Source: Emmonsiellopsis sp. PD_33 (lineage: Eukaryota > Ascomycota > Eurotiomycetes > Onygenales > Ajellomycetaceae). From it: a stretch of DNA of 54,912 bases. The notes beneath the pieces were generated by a model. That model was not told the origin of the DNA and did not search any database. It saw nothing but the letters and a program-made list of their open reading frames with translations. Shown here in pieces: positions 22,772-35,412 of this stretch. Location of the stretch: positions 1-54,912 of the forward strand of contig JANTQF010000230.1 of NCBI GenBank assembly GCA_032988165.1, in the 5' to 3' direction. Position 1 is the first letter of the stretch; every line of letters starts with the position of its first letter. Both the position numbers and the translations under genes were made by a program.

Positions 22772-23451
22772 GGTGAGTTGGTTAGAATTTGTTGGATATT
22801 GGGAAAGGGGAAGCGGACACATACCTTGTTGTTAATCGCATAATGGCTTTTGGGAAGTGAGTCCTTTCGTTTATCTTGTCACTTCCTAGATAATTGCAGT
22901 TTAGAATAGAAATTAATATTCTCATTCATCTTAATGGCCAACCAGATACCTTGGGGGTCACATTTTGAACGAGAGGATTGATAGAAATATGAGTAGTGAA
23001 GCATTGAAAGATTCCCCAATATCCTTCCTAATGGTCACGATGACAAGGTGATGTTACCGGGTGTTCAGGGGTGGATGACTAAGGGCTCACTAATTCCCAC
23101 CCCCTCGGCATCTTGGACTCTAAAAGGGTTAACCTTGCTTTCGAAAGGGAAAAAAGAAAACTAGAAATACGGAAATTCATATAATATCGTATTGTCTCCC
23201 ATATCCGATCTGCGAATTATTCGCACCTGGCACCTATGCTATAGAACGGTCATTTGTCTTGGATCTGTCTAATAAATTCGTATGATAATACAAACACACG
23301 CGTAAGCGAGGAATAAAAAGGGTAACTTGTCTGCGACATGTATCCGAAGAAAAATCCAGGGAATCAACCACCTAAAAAAGCACCGAATATCAAAATTGAT
23401 CCCTACCCCATACTCCCCACCATGCACTTTCACCCCACCTTACACGTCCCT
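22772..23451. other. Convergent intergenic stretch, no gene seen
   Basis: Lies between the 3' ends of the propeller gene and the symplekin gene. It is AT-rich without long open frames apart from antisense overlap of the symplekin last exon. Confidence 0.6.
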
Positions 23452-26434
23452 TCAGCTGGCAGGAACTGGCGTCGCGGCCGTCGACGGTATTGTATCATCC
23501 GTATTCTTAGCACCTTGGTTCTGCTGGTTCTGTGCTAACGGGGTATTGATTGTTGAATTGGATGTCGATTCTGCTTCAGTTTTGGTGGCGTTTACGCCAT
23601 TGGATGTAGTTGGGTTGGGCGTAGCGCTTCCGCTATGCTGGGCAGAGCCTGCGGGAATAGTTTGCGTTGCTGGGTTAGGATTTGGTGGTGGCTCTGGCTT
23701 TGGAACGGCGTTGGGACGCCATCGGAGGAGTACTTTGGTGACGAGGGGGCGAGCTTCTTCCACTGTTTGATGTGAAAGTGGATGGTTAGACACGCGCTAT
23801 GAGACGGAGTTGTGATGGGGAAGCAGGGCTTACCTTTTTCATACAAGTCTTGTAAAGCGTCCAGGCAGAGCTCTTTTGCGGGAGGACGCATGAGGACGAG
23901 GTAACTATAAAATTGGTCAGTTACTGTCATTATAGTAGCAAGTAGAAGTTAAATTTCAAGGACAGGAACTTACTGTAGGGCCTGAACGCAGAGGTTAACT
24001 CGCTCAGGGTCGTTTGCCAGACTCTTCACCCGTTCTACGAGATCATGACTCAGGTCTGGTATCTCACTCAAAAACCTAATAAGAACCTTATCTCTGGCGT
24101 CTAAGTAGGGCAAAATGCCCTCTAGTAGCCTCATAACCCATCGGTCGTAATGCCTTGGGACGTTAGCACGATCCCCATCGTCCTGCGCTGCAGCATGTTT
24201 AAGCTGTATTTGATCGTTGTACCATTCCTCATTCATCCAGGAAATGGCAAGATTGATTCGACCTCGGAAATCTTCGAGGACATATCGGTAGAGCATCTCC
24301 CTAATGCCGTCCGCCATGGTCATCCGTTGATTCGAAACTTGACGACCGTGTTCAGCTTTGACTATTGCGTCGGCTTCCTCGTCCACATCCAGACCGGCTG
24401 ATGCGCGAGTCGCAAGTCGAGTTAATAGAAGTAGCCATGAGTCCCTGTCAAATGAACTGGCAGCCAATCTTCCAAATCCCGGTTTCTGGGAAGGGCCCTT
24501 GAGAGATTTGGACGGCTGGTCCAAGCTGGAGATCATACTAAAAACCCTTTCGATTGCGCCTTTGCCAATCGCGGCGGCCTCGTCCTTCGAAAGCGGTGGC
24601 GGTTGGGGAAGTACGAATGGACCAAGTGCGACGAGATCTGGTGCGAGCTCTGCATTTTCACCAGCCAAAGCCTCTGCTTGAGTAGGCGCCTCTGCCGCTA
24701 CGTCTACTGGCTGATATTCTGGTTCGTAGTCATCTTCTTCCTCCTCTGCTGGTGGTGCTGTGGGTGGTGATTTTTTATGCTCGAAGACCTGTTTTTTGGA
24801 TAAGGTAAGGTAACGAGATCGGACAGCCTATCGAGTCGAATAAGTTATGTTTGTTCATATTAAGGAGGAAATGGTAGGACACAATGATATCAACTTACGC
24901 CAATTGCATGATCCAGGGCTTCAGGGTCAACACGGCTGAGCACAGGGACGGTGATCTTGACGATCAGGTCAGCTGGTAGCTGTTTGACATCAAAGGACGT
25001 CAAGCCCGCATCTTCCGTCAAGGTAAAAAGTTGAGCAAAACTATTAGGGCCGGGTGGGAGAGGTGGGATTTTCAATTGGGGCGGAGTATCAACCCCAAGT
25101 CTTGCACGCTTCGCGCTATCGACAACGTCCGTTGCTTCAGATGGAAGAGCCCGTTTCTTAGATGCTTCATCAAATATTTCATTTCGTGACTGTGCCAATC
25201 GCTCAATGTACTGGTGCATGCGGCCAGCCAAAGGGTGGTTGGGGTTTCTAAAGCCCAAAGGTCAGAAACTGCGATCAACTTACAACGGCCGACTACGTAC
25301 CTCTTCGTTATATTGATGAACAATGCCCTTGTCGTCCGTTCCATGGACTTGATGTTTACTCGAAGCGTGGGGGTCATGGGTGCGTTTGCTTGCTTAAGAG
25401 GGTTGAAATTAAGAATCGCATTTACAATTTTATTCGAAATGGACTGCCGGGTGCGTATCAGGACCGCCATGCAATTTAGAGTGGCGTTGACCAAGATGGG
25501 ATCACTATGTTTGTTAATAGGCTTGCACTTTTGTCTGATTCGAACCACAATATACCCGGATAATACACACCTCGAATTCTGATAGAATATATTAAGTAGC
25601 CTATCCAGCAGGCCAGACGCCTCTGCCTCGAGATTTGGTAGTGGGACTAGGGGATGATTCCTCGGCACGATTGATAAAGAGGTTTCATTTTTTTCAGGAC
25701 GCTAGAAGGAAGTTTAGTATTCCCGCACGATATCATAAATGGCATAGGTCTATCCACCAATACATACCCTTGGGTCTGAAATCACGCCGATGGTTTGAAC
25801 TTGAACCACTTTCTGGACGAATTTGATACAGCAGACTTTGATGCCATGCGGAGCAGCGTCCCATCGATTGAGGATATTTTGCTTGATTGCGGTCATTTTC
25901 TCCCATACCTCGCTCTCGGAGGGGTTATCAATGCTAGTGAAAATGCGTCACATCAGAACTAAGTCTACCCTCCTAAGTGATAGGTATTACTTCTCCAGAG
26001 GCCGAAGCCGGCCCTCCCTCCAGTTTATTCCATAGTCATAGGGGTTCCCTCCAAAATCACTGATTTTCAAATGGAGAAATCTGGGGTTCGACATACATAG
26101 TTCGAAACACCAACGCGTAAATACTCGCCGCGGTTTGAATCACGCCCCTTACAACAGCCGCATCTTCATCCGGGTTGTCTAACAGTTCCTTCAATGTCTG
26201 TAGCACTTGTATACTCAGTTTCTGCTTCGGTTGTTGAGCTAGAGCGGGACTAGCAAATGTTTCGGCGAGGAACTCGGCGCCCCATCTTCGAAGCTCTAGT
26301 CGTGCGTTTGCGCCTATTATCGGAAGGATGCCCTGTACGATCTGGGGATATAGAGCGGCGTCTCCAAGAACAACATTCCTAGCTGTGTCCAGCTGGGACA
26401 TCTGCTCCACGAGGCTGTTGAGTGGTAGAGCCAT
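23452..26434 (-). CDS. pta1: Symplekin/Pta1, mRNA cleavage and polyadenylation scaffold
   Basis: Eight minus-strand exons (26434-26097, 25933-25768, 25701-25571, 25504-25301, 25247-24899, 24827-23974, 23904-23834, 23762-23452) give 807 residues. The N-terminal HEAT region is recognisable: LELRRWGAEFLAETF, EVWEKMTAIKQNIL, IKVCCIKFVQKVVQVQT, SLSIVPRNHPLVPLPNLEAE, NPNHPLAGRMHQYIERLA, then AVRSRYLTLSKKQVFEHKK and, at the end, YLVLMRPPAKELCLDALQDLY and EEARPLVTKVLLRW. Pta1/symplekin scaffolds the nuclear cleavage and polyadenylation factor. The acceptor for exon 6 is set at 24828 because it alone yields the conserved AVRSRYL block. The last 80 residues are a low-complexity P/N/T/S tail. An upstream in-frame ATG at 26509 exists; 26434 is preferred. 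It is divergent from COA3. Confidence 0.92.
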
Positions 26435-27074
26435 TGCGGCTCGGGGGCCTGGACGTGTGTCAACGACGAAGGACGATCGGTAGGTGCTGTATACGAATTC
26501 CGACGGCAAGAATCAAGAGGGTATTACGTGGAGAGCGCGGAAAGGAAGTAAGTAGCCAGCTTATGGGCGCAGCAAGCTGGCCGTCGGCGATGGGCGAAAT
26601 TGATGGGGAATGCGTGTATGACCTAGGATATGGGAGCAGACAACGCGAGGGAAAGGGGTTTATACACTCCTGGCTCTAGGGGCACAAAGATAGCGACAAA
26701 ACGAGGGTAGATGCTACAGGAAGTGGGAGGAGAAGAAGCTAGGCGGATACTTAGATGTCCGGTGGGTGAATGTCGCGGTGCAATGTGTGTTTGATGTCGA
26801 ACTGTCGCGAGTTCTGAGGACAATCTTGTCGGCGTGAAGCTCGGCGGCTAAACCACGCTAGCCTGTACTAGACTGGCGCACATATGGCGCTTAGATCGTC
26901 TATTGTCACATGACGCCAAGCCTTCGCTCTGCTGCGGCCTCTTAGGGCGGAGACAATCTTCTGCCATTTTATATGCAGTCATCGCGATACCAGGACCAGC
27001 CAATTTGCATTTCGCTCGCTCCGGAAGCCAAAGAAGATAATCTCCATCGGAATTGTTAACCAATTGCCATTAAC
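26435..27074. promoter_or_regulatory. Divergent promoter, symplekin and COA3
   Basis: A 640-bp spacer between opposite start codons. No RNA gene or further open gene is recognised. Confidence 0.5.
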
Positions 27075-27444
27075 ATGACGCTGTCAGTTCCCCTGCATCC
27101 CGCATTTCCACCACATACCGCATTCTACCAGCTCATGCGCTAACAAGTATGCGCCCAACAGCTTCAAATCCTCCTACTACGAAAAGGATTACAGAGCGGG
27201 TGCTGCTCTTCTCCGAGCCCGCCGGCCCTACGTGATCAAAAATGCCCTAACAGGACTGGCGCTCTTCGGCTTCTGTATCGGCGTGTGTATGTTGGAATCA
27301 ACAATCCATCCACCACTATCTCGCGAATTGCCGTCTTGACTTCCGAACTGACACGGGTCTACAGATTCATTTACCATAAACGCCGTCGGCCAAGATGATT
27401 TCTCCGACGTGAAGCTGCCCGAGAAGAAGAAATCCGAATCGTAA
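27075..27444 (+). CDS. coa3: Cytochrome c oxidase assembly factor 3 (Coa3)
   Basis: Three exons (27075-27082, 27162-27286, 27365-27444; phases 2 and 1) give only 70 residues, and the first coding exon is 8 nt. Splicing with a GTCAGT donor, a GCTAAC branch site and a CAACAG acceptor gives MTLFKSSYYEKDYRAG, then ALLRARRPYVIKNALTG, a membrane helix (LALFGFCIGVYSFTINAVG) and QDDFSDVKLP. The pattern SYY-(x)n-RARRPY-(x)-KNALTG-(helix)-T-x-AVGQDDF-x-DV is that of fungal Coa3, an inner-membrane protein that binds newly made Cox1 and feeds back on COX1 translation. The ATG frame continues unspliced only to a stop after 22 codons, so open-frame scanning misses the gene. It is divergent from symplekin. 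Confidence 0.9.
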
Positions 27445-29067
27445 AACCGCCTACGAAAAATGAACCATCCCCGCAAAAGCGAACAATAAAATACTAGCCA
27501 TTTCCCCGCTCCTCCTGATACATCGATATCCACCTATCTACCGCACCCTACCCTACCGCTTGCGAATTATTACGACGCCTCTCCCACTTCTGCATATTTC
27601 TTTGGCCTGGCGTTACATGTGTATTTCTGGTTGACATTTCGGCATGCATTGGGGGAGGACAACGCCCCGACGTATCGTAGGTGCGGCTCGGGGGGGGGGT
27701 GTGAAGGGGCCGCCCACGCCCACTGTCCTTCCCCGCATCCTCACATCTATTCATCCGTATAAATATCCTACATTCTTCCACATTTCCTTCCTGTCTATTA
27801 TCTACTGTACTTCGTTTGTCCCTCTTACCTGAGGAAAACTGGAAAAAGAGTTCACACAATTTTTAAACCCTATGGTTTCTTTTTCTTTCTTTGATCAGCC
27901 AGTCAGTCAGATATAAACTACGTATCCATTCACACTAGACATTGCCATGGATACACGGGCTGTATAACAATTGTTGACCTGACACCAACCAGCCCAGCCT
28001 AGATCCCATATGTATATTCAGAAACTCATCTATCCATGTATAACCAACAGCGCCAATCACATTTCCCCCTTCTCCCTATGCCCTAGGCGGCGGGGGTATA
28101 TCTATCTAATCAGAGAACCGCCAAATCCACCCATCCATCCATCCATCATCCCATAAATGAATAAATAAAGCAAGCAAGTAAAAGAAAAGTCAAAACAAGT
28201 GCTTGAAGTTGAAATTGAGATTGAAATACATAGGCGTGTCGAAACACAGTTACATCAGTTGGGGGAGGGGGATATGTGGGGTATGAAATCTAGATATTAT
28301 TTGCTGGTGAGAAGGGAAGTAGGAGCCAAAAAATGGGATTGTTTGGAAGGGGGGGGGACGGTTGATAAGTCGGTGGTACGGGATATGAGATATAGAGATG
28401 AGATGAGTGGATAGATAGGGGAGGGGAAGAAGGAGGGGGAGGGACTAGGTAATGCGCAAGGAGTATACATCCATTACGTAGGAAACTTGCGAAGTTATCA
28501 AATGAGAATCTGAGATCACTTATGACATGACACAGGCTGAAATACACACAATAGGACAAGAGAAGAGAAGTAGGGAAAAGAAGAGAAAGAAAGACAAGGA
28601 TTTATACATTCCAACCCAACGCAACGCAACCTGACCGACCTAACACCCAACCCAAACTAAACCAATAGTGTAAATATGTATCGAAGTAAAAATATGGCAA
28701 AAGAAGGTAGAGAGAAAGAAAGGAAGAAGAAAAAGAGAAAGGTAAGCGATGCTAGAAGAAGGCTCAAGTCAAAACATATCCCTCGGCTGGTGAAATGTAT
28801 AGAAAAAGAAAAGAAAAAGAAAAGTTTAAGGTCAATTATGCATCATAATATCATCATGGGGAGTTTGACTCTCTCCATCCAAGGTATATCTCCCGTTCCC
28901 ATTCCTGAAGCTCCACAACATGACATGCAAACGCCAGATGATTTTTTTCTCCCTATAGATTACAGTGAACTTGGGTATGTATTCGCTGGTTGCGGTGGCC
29001 ATCCCATTTCGAGCAAAGTGGTTCCATTCTCGGCGTCAGATACATGACCGACGGAGCGAAAGTTTGA
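27445..29067. other. Intergenic, 1.6 kb, low complexity, no gene seen
   Basis: It contains a G9-type run near 27690, ATCC/CATC simple sequence near 28130-28150 and strongly purine-rich AG tracts at 28330-28450, 28560-28600 and 28690-28830. Both flanking genes end here, so it probably holds two 3' UTRs. Confidence 0.55.
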
Positions 29068-31502
29068 TCATCGAGCGCCCATTCGACTCCTCCCAGATCC
29101 CCCTGCAGTGATGCCGGCGGCTTGATGCATGGAACTAAGCGGTGTTGACCGTTGGCGAGCGGATGACGAGGAGAGGAGGTCTGGATTCGAGGGGGGTAGT
29201 TGGGGTGATGGCTCACGCCTTGGCGGGGCGCCGAAACGCCCAAGGCGTGCAGAGGAGGTTGGTGGTGACTGAGGGTTATCTCTTGTAGCTGGGCCTTCCG
29301 AAGATGGAGGTGCTGGAGATCGCCGGCCGGGAGTGTTTCTTGCCTGGGGTCTCCGTGCGTTGCTTGGTTTCCGGACGTCTAATGGTGACGAGGCAAGAGA
29401 GTGGTAACCGGAATTTCGATCAGCTTCGTCAGCTTCGGGGTGGCGGCTATATGGCGAGTCGGTCGCAGTGGTATGTAGCCGTTGCGATTGGAGGGCGCGA
29501 TCCTGATCGGGGACTTGTGGAGTATTTGCGGCTGACGAATTAGGGGCAGATGGGTGTTCTGGGATCGTGGACGCGGAACCGTTTGGGGCACTCAAATCTA
29601 CGATCCGCTGCTGGGCCGCAGGAGTGGAAAATGGATTCTCCGTTCTTTGTTGTTCTGCAAGCCGGCTTTGTTGAAGCTGTTGCAGGTATTGTTCGTGAGT
29701 CGAATGTTGTGGGTTTGCCCAAGGCGTTTGTTCAAGGAATTCTTCAGCTGCAGCTGGCCGCAGCAATGACGATGATGCCAAGGCACTGCGGGGAAACAGC
29801 GGCTGAGAGAACGTGGGAGCGGGAGGGTTTTGGGGACGAGGTCCAATCTGGGTTAAACGTTCAGCATCCTAAGCTGATTCATGTCATCGAAGCGGTGTTA
29901 GGACTTACTCCCATCTTCAGGAAATCGTCTTCGACTTCGTGCTGGCGTACACCACGTAAGGCGGGGGCCGCGGGGAATCCAACGAACTTGGCGTAACCCG
30001 AAAGTACAGAGACCTCTTTGTTATATGCGGTTTGCTGGGCCACTTGTTGCGAACGGCGGATGGGGAAGGGAATTGAAAAGTCAGGACTGGCTTCGGTATT
30101 TTGAAACCTGTCCTGTTGTATCCGATAGTGATGTTCCGAGGCCTCGTCGAGGAACTTCTCACGGACGTCTCGTGCATGTTGGAAATAGGAGCTGTTCGTT
30201 TGGCAGCGGTCGGCCAAGCTTTTGTTGACCAGGGAAGATAGCTTGTATTCATACAATGCCTTCTCATACTTGATCTTGTCATCTCTGTACTGTTCAATGA
30301 TACCAAGCTGGCGGAGGAATTCTGGATGGGTAGGGTTCTCTTCATTGAGCTGGGCGAGTTCACTGTTGAGGTTTGCAATCCTCTCATCGTATATCCTAAG
30401 AGGTATTGCCGTTAGAGATGAGAAAATGAGCAAGAGGGAATGGGCTTACCTATCGCGTAATGTCGCAAATTGTCGCTCAAGGGAGATTAGCAAGTCCATG
30501 GCGGTGGATTTTTTCATAACTATCGCGCATCGTCAGTATTGGGATTAGTCAACCGACGGGGGGCGGAATAAATGGCTTACTCTCTTCCTCCGCTTTAGAG
30601 ATGGCCTCTGCGTCCTCGGCTTCAACGACTCCTTCGACGTGCTCTTCGTCTTCGCCAGGTTGTTCGTCCGCAACGCCATTCAGGTCCTGGTCGCCAGCGG
30701 GAGTGGCACTCTCGCGTTCCTGGTCATCGTAAAGTGATCTAGCAGCCCTGCCCTTCCGTTTGCCTTTCTTACCTCGTTTACCTTTTAGCCCTGAAATTCG
30801 CGCATCAAGGCTCTGGGTTTCATCAGCGGCAGGAGTCTCGTCAGTGGAGGCTTCGCCGTTCTTCTGGCTGGTGTCGCCGCTGGCGAGAGTGAGGGAAAGG
30901 TCTGGTAACGACTTGGAGGCAGTGCCATCGACGGGAACCGAGCCACGACGCTTTCGAAGAGGCTCATCCTCGCTAGGCTCAGCTCCGGTGTCTTCTTCCA
31001 AAGCGAGACGTTTTCGTTTTTTGTTAATTGCTTCAAGGGAAGCACTAAGAAGTTCGGACCCGTCGGCAGTAGCAACATCATCGGGGGGAGCAATGCCATT
31101 GGAGTTTGCCTGTCGCTGGGGTTTGCTGGGCGAAGCTTCTGTTTCGTCGCCCTCTTCATCGTTGAGCTCGTCGTAGGTTGTGGACTGCGCCAGCTTGCTG
31201 GGGCTGGTCTCGAACGCGCCCGCGCTCAGCACGATGCTAGCACGGTTGCGGGGATGGTTTGGGGAGTCATCGATCCGCTCCGTTTCGGCCTCGGAATCGA
31301 TTTCACTAGCAAACTTTTCAGGTTTGGGGGATTCATCGTCCAGCTGGTCGTTGTCCAGACTATCGTCGATGTCGCTCAGGCTGCTGGAACGGGTGTCGTC
31401 CAGGACGGATTCGTCTATGTCGCGACCATTGACATTGCCTGCAGTATCAGACACCGGTCGAGATTGAGGAGTGACCGACTCCGGCGGTTCCGTGAGCTCC
31501 AT
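29068..31502 (-). CDS. dep1: Sds3-like/Dep1-type subunit of the Rpd3L histone deacetylase complex
   Basis: Four minus-strand exons (31502-30581, 30519-30450, 30395-29909, 29847-29068; phases 1, 2, 0) give 752 residues. The N-terminal 300 residues are acidic and disordered, with DLDES-like stretches (RSSSLSDIDDSLDNDQLDDE) and basic patches (KGKRGKKGKRKGRAARSLYDD). The folded part is the Sds3-like helical domain: LLISLERQFATLRDRIYDER, IANLNSELAQLNEENPTHPE, FLRQLGIIEQYRDDKIKYEK. A Q/S/P-rich tail follows. Such proteins link Sin3/Rpd3 to chromatin and repress or activate genes in the nucleus. The start at 31502 is the first true ATG in frame. Dep1 rather than Sds3 is preferred for the acidic N-terminus, but the two share the domain. 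Confidence 0.82.
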
Positions 31503-33475
31503 CAGGGGTTCACAAAGCACCGAATCGATGTTAATCGAAGAGGTAGGGAGGGATGATCTAGGGAGGTCGGATTGGAGGTTTCAGCGGGCCGGGCGTTTGA
31601 AAGGATTTTTCGAAACCTGAGAAACAAGACAAAAAAAATATCGCGTTAGACGTAATTTCACAGTATATGATATGATAGCAAAACGCAACACTGAGACAAG
31701 GGATGGGCGACGTAGATGGCGTTGGGGGATTTGTGGGAAGCTATCGTCAGGGAAAGGTTTTTGCCCGAGCACGCCCACCCACCTCACCCCCAGCAGAGTT
31801 TCCAGCAGCAGCCGCCAGAACCACGGGAGAACGCAGACAGCAGGGGAGTCAGAAGCACTGAACTCAAGGCAAGCAAGCTTTCAGCAGCCTCTCCCTTGCT
31901 CACGGTGTATGGGGACAGAATTCTGGACAGGAGGGTGGCTTGACGTACCTGGTCTGGTATGCGCTCGAAGCGCAACAACGGAGGTGCACCACAGGCTCGC
32001 GGTCGACAATCGTGGCGCGACTCGAGCACTGGCGACGTCGAGGGGAGTAGAGACACGCAGGGCGGCGTAGTAGACGGCCTTCTGAGACGGCGTGAGGGCT
32101 GGAGAGGAACGGGATGTGGTGAGGGGGAGAGAGGGCAGTTCAGTTCGCAAAGGCCGGGGGAGGGAGAGGGCAGAAAGCTGGGGCACGGTGAATGGGCACA
32201 GGCAGAGCCAGGGGCGGACAGGGAGCACCCGGGCGCAGACGAGGGCAGCAGAGCAGCAGACAGCAGAAGCAGGATGAAGCCCGGACGGCGGGGGAATCGA
32301 TGGCGGTGCGGGAGGAGAGGAGAGAGAAGTCGGAGCGAGCAGACGGTGGTTGCTGGACGGTAAGTTACTCTGCTGGCCGCCGTAACGGGCGTGTATTGGC
32401 CGCGTACGATGATGATTTGTTTCCCCCAAGCGGGCCTGCCGTACCGTATCTTACGTCCGGCGCAGCCCCGGCCCGGTATTTGACCCGCCAACCGGCACAG
32501 GAGCTGGAGAAAGCTGATACCGCCTGTACTGGCAGCCGTATGCGCGTTACCAAGATTACCGTACACAGCGAGGCGGTCGATCATTACCCAAGCGGGCTTT
32601 TTCGATCATCTGCCAGAGTGCAAACACTGCAAACTGCCCCGATTGAGCCGCGTCGCTGACAAACTGGCTTTGGCAGGGGGAGTGTCGGCCAATCACAACG
32701 CGTCAAATACTCACCGCCTTCGTCGCCTGAGGTCACGGCATGACTAATTGCTTTTTGCCGGGGTGGCCGGGCACGTGACCCGTCTCGGTGCCGATTGCGC
32801 TCCTGACTCAGAAAGTCACTCTTAACTTACCGCAGTTCGCTGGAGCAGAAATGGCTACTATGATAACAATATACCTCCGAGTAGCGCGGTTGAATAAACC
32901 TACCACAGATTACGCTGCTCTGCTGCTCTACTGCTTGCAGTGTGTCATTCAGCGTCTACAGTGGCCATTTGCAAGCTCGGCTAGTATTCTTCAAACGACA
33001 AAGACTCGAGGAACTACTTATTTCTGCCGCTGAGACACTCGTCTATTTCCTGCCGAAGAGCTGCAAGATCTATTGTCCGATCGTGCCAGTCGTAGATCTC
33101 ATGATGGCCGAATGACGTGGGGCTTTTTACCCGTGCCATGCAGGTGAACTATTGCTGTCTCCACCCGAGAATGCCTCACTACTGTGTAAGCAAGAATATA
33201 TCAGCAAGATCCAGTCTTCCGTCCTCGTCATGCCCAATTCCGAAGCTCTCGCATTGCAGACTCCGATGCAACTTGTTCCTGCCAAGACCGGCATTTTGAT
33301 ATCACGTGATTGAATCCTTACATAATCAAACTGATGCCAAGACCCCATATCCAGCAGCAGAAAAAAAGTTCAAAGATGCACGGAGATTTCAAGCTTGCCC
33401 GCGCCCACCAGACGAGCTCCCAGAACCAGTTCCGACACCCCAATTGACGCGCAGATATTTCCCTGCACAACCGCG
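31503..33475. promoter_or_regulatory. Long GC-rich divergent promoter region, Dep1-like and NOP12
   Basis: Almost 2 kb between opposite start codons. The part from about 31780 to 32600 is GC-rich and purine-biased on the + strand, and produces long open frames on both strands with low-complexity, non-protein-like translations. CACGTG sites occur at 32773 and 33303. A possible tiny spliced gene at 33014-33348 is listed separately. Confidence 0.5.
33014..33348 (-). CDS. Possible 53-residue spliced small protein (weak)
   Basis: On the minus strand, ATG at 33348 opens MGSWHQFDY (33348-33322), followed by a GTAAGG donor. An acceptor AATAG at 33149 opens a phase-0 exon, 33148-33014, ending at a stop, with HEIYDWHDRTIDLAALRQ and a polar helical end. 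The second exon looks like protein, but the family is unknown and the structure is only a guess. It could equally be a gene relic or chance. Confidence 0.22.
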
Positions 33476-35412
33476 ATGGGGAAGAAATCAAAATCCCACG
33501 CAAAGACTGCCGTGGTGGCTGAAGAGACCCCCGCTAACCCTGCTGCCGCGGAAGCACCATCCTCGTTTCTCTTTGGGGGTACGAAGGATGTAGCTGTTGA
33601 TCCGTTGCTGGCGTCGTTGTTTGAGAAGAGTGTGAGTGCTTGCAATTCATTTACCGGGGTTTCAACGTGGAATTACTCTCTTTAGTGTGGCAATTGCCCG
33701 CTTGGAATGGACCTTGGCTGACATCTCTTTCGTGTATATAGTCAGGACCCGTACAGGCTCCTCAATTTACGAGCAGTGGATTGGGATTGACGGCTGTGGT
33801 TTCAAAGAAACGGGCTGATAGGGCTAGCGGGAAGGAGGCTGTTGAAGATCAAGAGTCTGGTACTTCTGACGAAGAGGAGCCTGGCCATGAGGAATCCGCC
33901 TCAGAGAGCGGCGATGAGGAAATGCTGGATGCGGACGACGAGGTAGCGGATATCGATACCACGACATCAGTACAAGAAAAGGGAAGGAAACGCAAGCGCG
34001 GCAGTGCTGAGGATCTCGAGGAATCTTACATGCGCCGTGTTGCGAAGGAGGAAGCAAAAGAAGATGAGAAACGCCAGGTAGAAAAGGCCAAACGGCGGAA
34101 AGTAGTCGCCGCAGTCGGAGGCGAGGAAAGCGATTCGGATGAAGCCGCGAGTGAGGAAGAACCATCATCATCAGAGGACGAAGATGGCCCACCACCCCTC
34201 CACGAATCCCTCAGCAACAAACCCGACGCCGAAATCATCGACAAATCCGCCCGCACTGTCTTCCTCAGTAACGTCTCGACAGAAGCCATCAAGTCGAAAT
34301 CGGGAAAGAAGACCCTTCTCAAACATCTCTCCTCCTTCATCCCCTCCCTCCCCGAATCCCCCACCCCGCATAAAATCGAATCGATCCGCTTCCGCTCCAC
34401 CGCCTTTTCCTCGGCATCCCTCCCCAAACGCGCAGCCTACGCCAAGCGCGAACTCATGGACACCACCACCCGCAGCACAAACGCATACGTAGTCTACACC
34501 ACCGCAACTGCAGCCCGCAAGGCGCCAGACGCCCTCAACGGCACCGTCGTGCTAGATCGACATCTCCGCGTCGACAGCGTCGCCCACCCGGCCCCCATCG
34601 ACAACAAACGGTGCATTTTCGTCGGCAACCTCGGCTTCGTAGACGAAGAGACCCCCGCCGACGAAAAAGACGAAGAAAAGCGCAAGAAAAAGGGAACCCC
34701 GCCCGCGGACGTCGAGGAAGGCCTCTGGCGTATCTTCAACGAACATACCGCCAAAAGCATCCACAAGTTCAAACCTAAGAAGAACTCGAAAGACACCACC
34801 ACCACCACTGCCGCTGCTGACCTAGGCCCCGTCGAATCCGTCCGCGTGGTCCGCGACCCCGCCACGCGCATCGGCAAGGGCTTCGCGTACGTGCAGTTCC
34901 GCGACGAAAACGCCGTCGAAGCCGCACTGCTCCTCGACGGGCAGAAATTCCCCCCCATGCTCCCGCGCAAACTGCGCGTGACGCGCGCGAAGCGCGTCAT
35001 GAAGAAACCCACCACCTCTTCTTCTTCTGGGAATCCGAATAAATCAGCCCTCGGCGCCCGGCGCGGAGGAGCACCCGGACCCCGTAGCGAGAAGATGGCT
35101 AGTTTCCACGGCCGCGCGGCGGGTCTGTTGGGTAAGGCCGGCGCGTCGAAGTTGCGCGATTCGTCGTCGAGACGGCCTGCGAGGGCGGAGAAGGGGAGGA
35201 AGAGTGATGGTGGTGCTGGTGGTGGGGATGGACCGTTGGTGTTTGAGGGACATCGCGCGACGGCGGAGAATGGGCCTGGGTTTAATTTGAAGACGAAGAG
35301 TCGCGGCGCGAAGGGGAGGGTGGGGAAGCCGAAGACTAGGAGTACGAGGAGGGCGGCGGCGTTTAGGGCTGGTGGGGGGAAGAAGGGGGAGGGGGAGGGG
35401 AAGGGGGAGTGA
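33476..35412 (+). CDS. nop12: Nucleolar RNA-binding protein Nop12
   Basis: Two exons (33476-33631, 33742-35412, phase 0) give 608 residues. After a short basic start (MGKKSKSHAK) and LFGGTKDVAVDPLLASLFEKS comes an acidic low-complexity region, then two RRMs. The first starts at TVFLSNVS near residue 224. The second starts at RCIFVGNLGF near 343 and contains KGFAYVQFRDENAVEAAL (RNP1) near 431. The C-terminus is basic and glycine-rich. Nop12 is required for 60S ribosomal subunit maturation and 5.8S rRNA folding in the nucleolus. The second RRM carries long inserted loops (DEKDEEKRKKKG and a threonine run), as is common in filamentous fungi. Long antisense frames over the C-terminal part are codon-bias shadows. 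Confidence 0.93.

Noticed and set aside
23327..23770. + strand frame over the symplekin last exon
   Set aside because: Antisense shadow of the low-complexity symplekin tail.
31784..32584. 266-codon minus-strand frame (and a + strand frame at 31959-32363) between DEP1-like and NOP12
   Set aside because: Low-complexity Ser/Pro/Leu or Gly/Arg translation from a purine-biased GC-rich spacer. No motif, and both strands are equally open.
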